From Acetobacteraceae bacterium (lineage in GTDB: Bacteria > Pseudomonadota > Alphaproteobacteria > Acetobacterales > Acetobacteraceae), in contig CANJXD010000219.1 of the NCBI GenBank assembly GCA_947478535.1, forward strand, positions 1-8,882: a stretch of 8,882 nucleotides of DNA. Reading direction: 5' to 3'. The number at the start of each line of letters is the position of its first letter. Positions within the stretch are counted from its first letter, which is position 1. The notes beneath the pieces were generated by a model, which saw only the letters and a program-made list of their open reading frames with translations, ran no database searches and was not told the DNA's origin. The position numbers were made by a program, and so were the translations under genes. Shown piece after piece: positions 5,844 through 8,882 of the stretch.

Positions 5844-6720
5844 CCCCGGACGCCGTTTGCGGTCCCTGATCGAGGCCGGCGGCACGCTGGTCGTGCCTGG
5901 CGGCGGCTCGCCGCTCGACCTGTTGCTGGCGGAACAGGCGGGCTTCACCGCCGGCTATGTCAGCGGTTATGCCACGGCGGCCCAGCGCTATGGCCTGCCG
6001 GACATCGGCCAGATCGCCTTCGCCGAGGTCGCGGACATGGTCCGCGCCACCACCGCGGTGGTCTCCATCCCGCTGATCGTCGATGCCGACACGGGCTATG
6101 GCGATGTCGCGAACGTCGCCCGCAGCGTGCGCGGGCTGGAAGCCGCCGGCGCGGCGGGCGTGCAGATCGAGGACCAGATGTGGCCCAAGCGCTGCGGCCA
6201 CATGGACGGCAAGATCGTCGAGCCGCGCGAGGTCGCGCTGCGCAAGCTGGGCGCCGCGCTAGCCTGCCGCCGCGACCCGGCCACCGTCATCGTCGCCCGC
6301 ACCGATGCGCGCGGCCCGCACGGGCTGGACGAGGCGCTGGAACGCTGCCGCCTGTTCAAGGCGGAAGGCGCCGACATCCTGTTCGTCGATGGCCCGCATT
6401 CGTCCGAGGAGCTGCGCATCATAGCGCGCGAGCTGCCCGGCCCGACCATGGCCAACATGTCGGAAACCGGGAAGACGCCGCTGCACAGCGCGGAGGAGCT
6501 GGGCGCGATGGGCTATGCGATCGCGCTGTTCCCCTCCTCGCTCGCGCGCATCACCATCGCCGCCGCGCGCGGCTTCCTGGCCGAGCTGCGCCGCAGCGGC
6601 GACAGCCGCGGCTGGCTGGACCGGATGGCCTCGCTTGAGGAGGCCAATGCCGCGGTCGGCCTCGATGCGATCCGCGATTTCGAGACCGCGATGCTGGAGC
6701 GTAACCGCCATGGCACATGA
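5836..6720 (+). CDS. Isocitrate lyase/PEP mutase superfamily C-C lyase (2,3-dimethylmalate or methylisocitrate lyase-like)
   Basis: A 294-residue cytoplasmic enzyme, full length for the PrpB/dimethylmalate-lyase branch (about 290-300). Visible motifs: PGGGSPLDLLLAEQAGFTAG (21-40), DADTGYGD (83-90) for Mg2+ binding, IEDQ (111-114), KRCGH (118-122) with the catalytic cysteine of true lyases (absent in PEP mutases), ARTDA (154-158) and MANMSE (205-210). It should cleave a 2-hydroxy, 3-substituted C4-type diacid by retro-aldol reaction to an oxo acid (pyruvate, glyoxylate or similar) plus a carboxylate. The ATG at 5836 overlaps the permease end; AGGAG (5822-5826) lies nine bases upstream. Its 3' end overlaps the next gene by 11 bases. 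With a LeuC/LeuD-type hydratase downstream it most resembles the dimethylmaleate hydratase-dimethylmalate lyase pair. The exact substrate is inferred, not shown. Oxaloacetate decarboxylase activity, found in some relatives, is an alternative. Confidence 0.88.
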   Translation: MPSPGRRLRSLIEAGGTLVVPGGGSPLDLLLAEQAGFTAGYVSGYATAAQRYGLPDIGQIAFAEVADMVRATTAVVSIPLIVDADTGYGDVANVARSVRGLEAAGAAGVQIEDQMWPKRCGHMDGKIVEPREVALRKLGAALACRRDPATVIVARTDARGPHGLDEALERCRLFKAEGADILFVDGPHSSEELRIIARELPGPTMANMSETGKTPLHSAEELGAMGYAIALFPSSLARITIAAARGFLAELRRSGDSRGWLDRMASLEEANAAVGLDAIRDFETAMLERNRHGT

Positions 6721-7642
6721 GTTCCTGCCGACCGGCCCGCAGGCGGTGGACCGCCTGCTGCAAGGCGCGGTCGACCTGCACCACCACGGCTTTCCCGAAT
6801 TCTCCTTTGACCACCCGACGCGGCTCGACGACGCCGCCGAACTGACCCATGCGCGCGCCGCGGGCATGGCAGGCATCGTGCTGAAATCGCACTTCTTCCC
6901 GACCACCACCGTCGCCTGGCGCCTGGGGCGGGAGGTGGAGGGGATCGCCGCCTTCCCGTCCATTACGCTCAACCCCTCGGCCGGCGGCTTCTCGCCCATC
7001 TGCCTGGAAGCCGCGGCGCGGCAGGGCGCGCGGGTGGTCTTCTTCCCGACCTGGGGCGCGGCCAACGACATCCGCCGCGGCGGCATCAGCCGCTACGTCG
7101 CGCGCTAGATCAAGTCCGCTGCCTCCCTGACGCCGGAAGGCGGGCTGACCGTGACCGATGCTGCCGGGCGGGTGCATGGCGAGGTCTCGGAGTGCCTCGC
7201 CATCGCCGCCGAATTCGGCATGCTGGTGGCCACCGGCCACGTCTCGCCGCGCGAAAGCCTGGCCCTGGTGGCGGAGGCCAAGCGTCTCGGCGTGCGGGAC
7301 GTGATGTTCCAGCACCCCGACAGCCACTCCATCGGCGCGACGCGCGAGGAGATCCGCGACCTGGCGGCGGCGGGCGCAATGGTGGAGTTCTGCGCGCTGG
7401 GCTTCCTGCCCGCCTTCCAGCGGCTCTCGATCCCCGACTGCCTCGCGATCATCGAGGAGGTGGGCGTGGACCGCGTGGTGCTGACGACGGACTGCTTCTT
7501 CGGCTGGATGCCGCCGGCGGCCGAATTGCTGCGCATCACCCTCGGCAGCCTGCTGTTCCACGGCATGGCGGAAGCCGATGCGGCGCGGCTGGTGCGGGAC
7601 AACCCGCGCCGCATGCTCGGGCTGCCGCTGGTGGAGGGCTGA
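6710..7642 (+). pseudogene. DUF6282 family metal-dependent hydrolase, interrupted by an in-frame TAG
   Basis: The frame ATG 6710 to TGA 7640-7642 encodes a 310-codon amidohydrolase-like TIM-barrel protein, close to normal DUF6282 length, but codon 133 is TAG (7106-7108). Before it: VDLHHHGFPE (21-30, N-terminal metal-binding histidines), AAGMAGIVLKSHFFPT (50-65, conserved lysine and histidine) and SITLNPSAGGFSP. After it: ATGHVSPRES, QHPDSHSIGA, a long acidic helix, and LTTDCFFGW, then a C-terminal DNPRRMLGLPL typical of the family. The flanking residues read ...RYVAR-stop-IKSAASL; one base change from CAG or another sense codon would create the TAG. No activity is established for DUF6282; a cyclic amide, lactone or amide hydrolysis is plausible from its fold. 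The start overlaps the lyase end by 11 bases, and the large hydratase subunit begins 3 bases after its stop. Without TAG suppression only a 132-residue fragment is made. Confidence 0.85.
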
Positions 7643-7645
7643 GCC

Positions 7646-8805
7646 ATGGCCGCGCTGACGATCACCGCCATCGGCACAGGCCGCCCCTTCGACCCCGACC
7701 GGATCGTACTGGTCGATGACCACTTCGCCCCCGCCAAGGACGTGGAGAGCGCCGAGGCGCTGCGTCACACGCGCCGCTTCGCGGAGGCGCATGGGATCCG
7801 CCACCACTACGGCCCCGGCCGCGGCGGCATCGAGCACACGCTGCTGGCCGAGATCGGCATGGTCGGCCACGGCGATATCGTCTTCGGCGCGGACAGCCAC
7901 ACCTGCACCGCCGGCGCCTTCAACGCGCTCGGCATCGGCTTCGGCTCCACCGACCTGGCCGGCGCGCTCGCGGCCGGCCGGCTCTGGCTGCGCATCCCCG
8001 CCAGCATACGGGTGCAGATGACCGGCGCGCCCGGGCGGCACGTCACGGGCAAGGATGTGATCCTGGAGGTGATCCGGCGCATCGGCTCGGACGGCGGCCT
8101 CGACGCCTCGCTGGAATTCGGCGGGCCGGGTGTCGCGGCGCTCGGCATGGATGAACGGATGGCGGTGGCGAACATGGCCGTCGAGGCTGGCGCCGATGCC
8201 TGCGTCTTCGAGGGCGACCAGCGGTCCTTCGACGACATGGCGGCGCGCGGGATGGTGCCGCGGGCGGCGGTCGCCGCCGATGCCGGCGCCGCGTATCGGG
8301 AGACGATCGCCCTCGACCTCGGCCAGTTGTCGCCGCTGGTGGCGCGGCCGCCCTCTCCGGCCAATGGTACCCCGGTGGGCGAGTTGCGGGGCACGCGCGT
8401 CGATCAGGTCTACATCGGCAATTGCTCCAACGGCACGCTGACCGACCTGCGCCAGGCGGCCGAGGTGCTGCGCGGGCGGAAGGTGGCGCCGCATGTGCGG
8501 CTGGTGGTGGTGCCGGCGACGCAGCGCATCTGGCGCGCGGCGCTGGCCGAGGGGCTGCTCGATGTGTTGGCGGAGGCGGGCGCCGCCGTCTCGACGCCGA
8601 CCTGCGGCGCCTGCTTCGGCGGGCATATGGGCATATGGGCATCCTGGCCGCCGGCGAGGTGGCGGTGGCGACCACGAACCGGAACTTCCGCGGCCGCATG
8701 GGGCATCCGGAGTCGGGCGTCTTTCTGGCCAATGCCTGGGTCGCCGCGGCGGCCGCGGTCTCGGGCGAGATCGTGCCGCCCGGCGACATCCTGGGGAATG
8801 GCTGA
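7646..8805 (+). pseudogene. Aconitase/LeuC-like hydratase large subunit, N-terminally short and frameshifted
   Basis: Large subunit of a [4Fe-4S] hydro-lyase (3-isopropylmalate, citraconate or dimethylmaleate hydratase type). ATG 7646 has GGAGGG seven bases upstream and starts MAALTITAIGTGRPFDPDRI. LeuC-type proteins have about 45-55 more residues before this point, including a conserved active-site segment, so the start seems joined to an interior codon. Then come DDHFAP (24-29), GRGGIEH (58-64), GADSHTCTAG (81-90), the cluster ligand motif IGNCSNG (257-263, Cys260) and PTCGACFGG (318-326, Cys320 and Cys323). A tandem duplication of GCATATGG (8623-8638) shifts the frame at residue about 329; without it the protein continues [20 protein letters not shown] and ends [13 protein letters not shown] at TGA 8803-8805. 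The shifted frame loses the substrate-binding NRNFRGR motif and stays open into the small subunit. The gene is probably inactive here. Confidence 0.85.
8623..8638 (+). repeat. 8-bp tandem duplication causing the LeuC-like frameshift
   Basis: GCATATGG occurs twice in tandem (8623-8630, 8631-8638) inside codons for GGHMG. Removing one unit restores the conserved reading frame [12 protein letters not shown]. This is the signature of replication slippage, or of an assembly or read error in a short repeat. Confidence 0.85.
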
Positions 8806-8882
8806 GATGCGCATCGAGGGCCGCGTCCATCGCTTTGGCGACCATGTGGACACCGACGTCATCATCCCCGGCCGCTACCTCA
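8798..8882 (+). CDS. LeuD-like hydratase small subunit (partial, runs off the right edge)
   Basis: ATG 8798 (or ATG 8807) opens a frame reading [20 protein letters not shown] then VIIPGRYL at the edge. [21 protein letters not shown] is the invariant N-terminal signature of the small (swivel-domain) subunit of LeuCD-type and related hydratases, which pairs with the large subunit at 7646-8805 to form the active site. The start overlaps the large-subunit stop (8803-8805), the usual coupling. With ATG 8798 there is little room for a ribosome-binding site; ATG 8807 has GGGG ten bases upstream, so either may be used. Because of the upstream 8-bp duplication, this frame is also continuous with the large-subunit frame. 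The true protein would be about 160-200 residues; only 28 are visible. Confidence 0.88.
   Translation, partial: MAEMRIEGRVHRFGDHVDTDVIIPGRYL

Noticed and set aside
4920..5948. A 342-codon minus-strand open frame opposite the ABC permease
   Set aside because: Antisense to the permease with its EAA loop; composition is Gln/His/Arg-rich shadow sequence.
8610..8640. Programmed frameshift within the LeuC-like gene
   Set aside because: There is no slippery heptamer or downstream hairpin. A perfect 8-bp tandem duplication fully explains the frame change.
6551..8845. A 764-codon minus-strand open frame across the operon
   Set aside because: It is antisense to the lyase, DUF6282, LeuC-like and LeuD-like genes, is rich in Arg, His and Pro, and shows no motif. 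It is a GC-rich shadow of real plus-strand genes.
1..8882. CRISPR array, tRNA, rRNA or insertion-sequence transposase
   Set aside because: No regularly spaced repeats, no cloverleaf-like segment with a CCA-side stem, and no transposase catalytic motif seen in any frame. The only sizeable repeat is the ParB-coding pair.

Overview
The window is uniformly GC-rich (roughly two thirds G+C, strong G/C third-position use). It carries gene types common in Alphaproteobacteria, probably an Acetobacteraceae/Roseomonas-like bacterium: a Bug-type solute-binding protein, an SsuC/TauC-type ABC permease, a DUF6282 hydrolase and phage genes of a type found in that group. The taxon is an inference from gene content and composition; there is no rRNA, tRNA or marker gene here.

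Left half (1 to about 4860): a scrambled region. Four minus-strand phage pieces lie in the order of a packaging module read right to left: a DUF3987-like replication-protein piece fused to a ParB-like domain (about 4351-3923), a second ParB-like N-terminus fused to a Nu1-like small terminase (2436-1855), and a frameshifted large-terminase (GpA) piece (421-136). A BRO-type antirepressor scrap (about 4491-4600) is on the plus strand. Two apparently intact transport genes sit between the phage pieces: a Bug/TctC-family periplasmic binding protein (1629-658, minus) and a 12-helix MFS carrier (2620-3900, plus). The MFS gene is flanked by direct repeats of about 96 bp, which are the two ParB copies. 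Several short stretches between these pieces look coding but are unrecognised.

Right half (about 4861 to 8882): one plus-strand operon with overlapping or nearly touching genes: ABC ATPase (only the last 72 residues remain), ABC permease (intact), an isocitrate-lyase/PEP-mutase superfamily C-C lyase (intact), a DUF6282 metal-dependent hydrolase (internal TAG), an aconitase/LeuC-like large subunit (start region missing and an 8-bp tandem duplication near the 3' end), and a LeuD-like small subunit that runs off the window. The duplication removes the normal LeuC stop from the reading frame and leaves it open straight into LeuD.

The operon reads as an uptake-and-degradation pathway: an imported compound, possibly opened by the DUF6282 hydrolase, hydrated by the LeuC/LeuD-type dehydratase to a 2-hydroxy diacid, then split by the lyase. 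The nearest described logic is dimethylmaleate hydratase plus 2,3-dimethylmalate lyase of nicotinate fermentation, but the substrate cannot be read from sequence. At least three of its six genes are broken, so the pathway is either decaying in this strain or affected by sequence errors.
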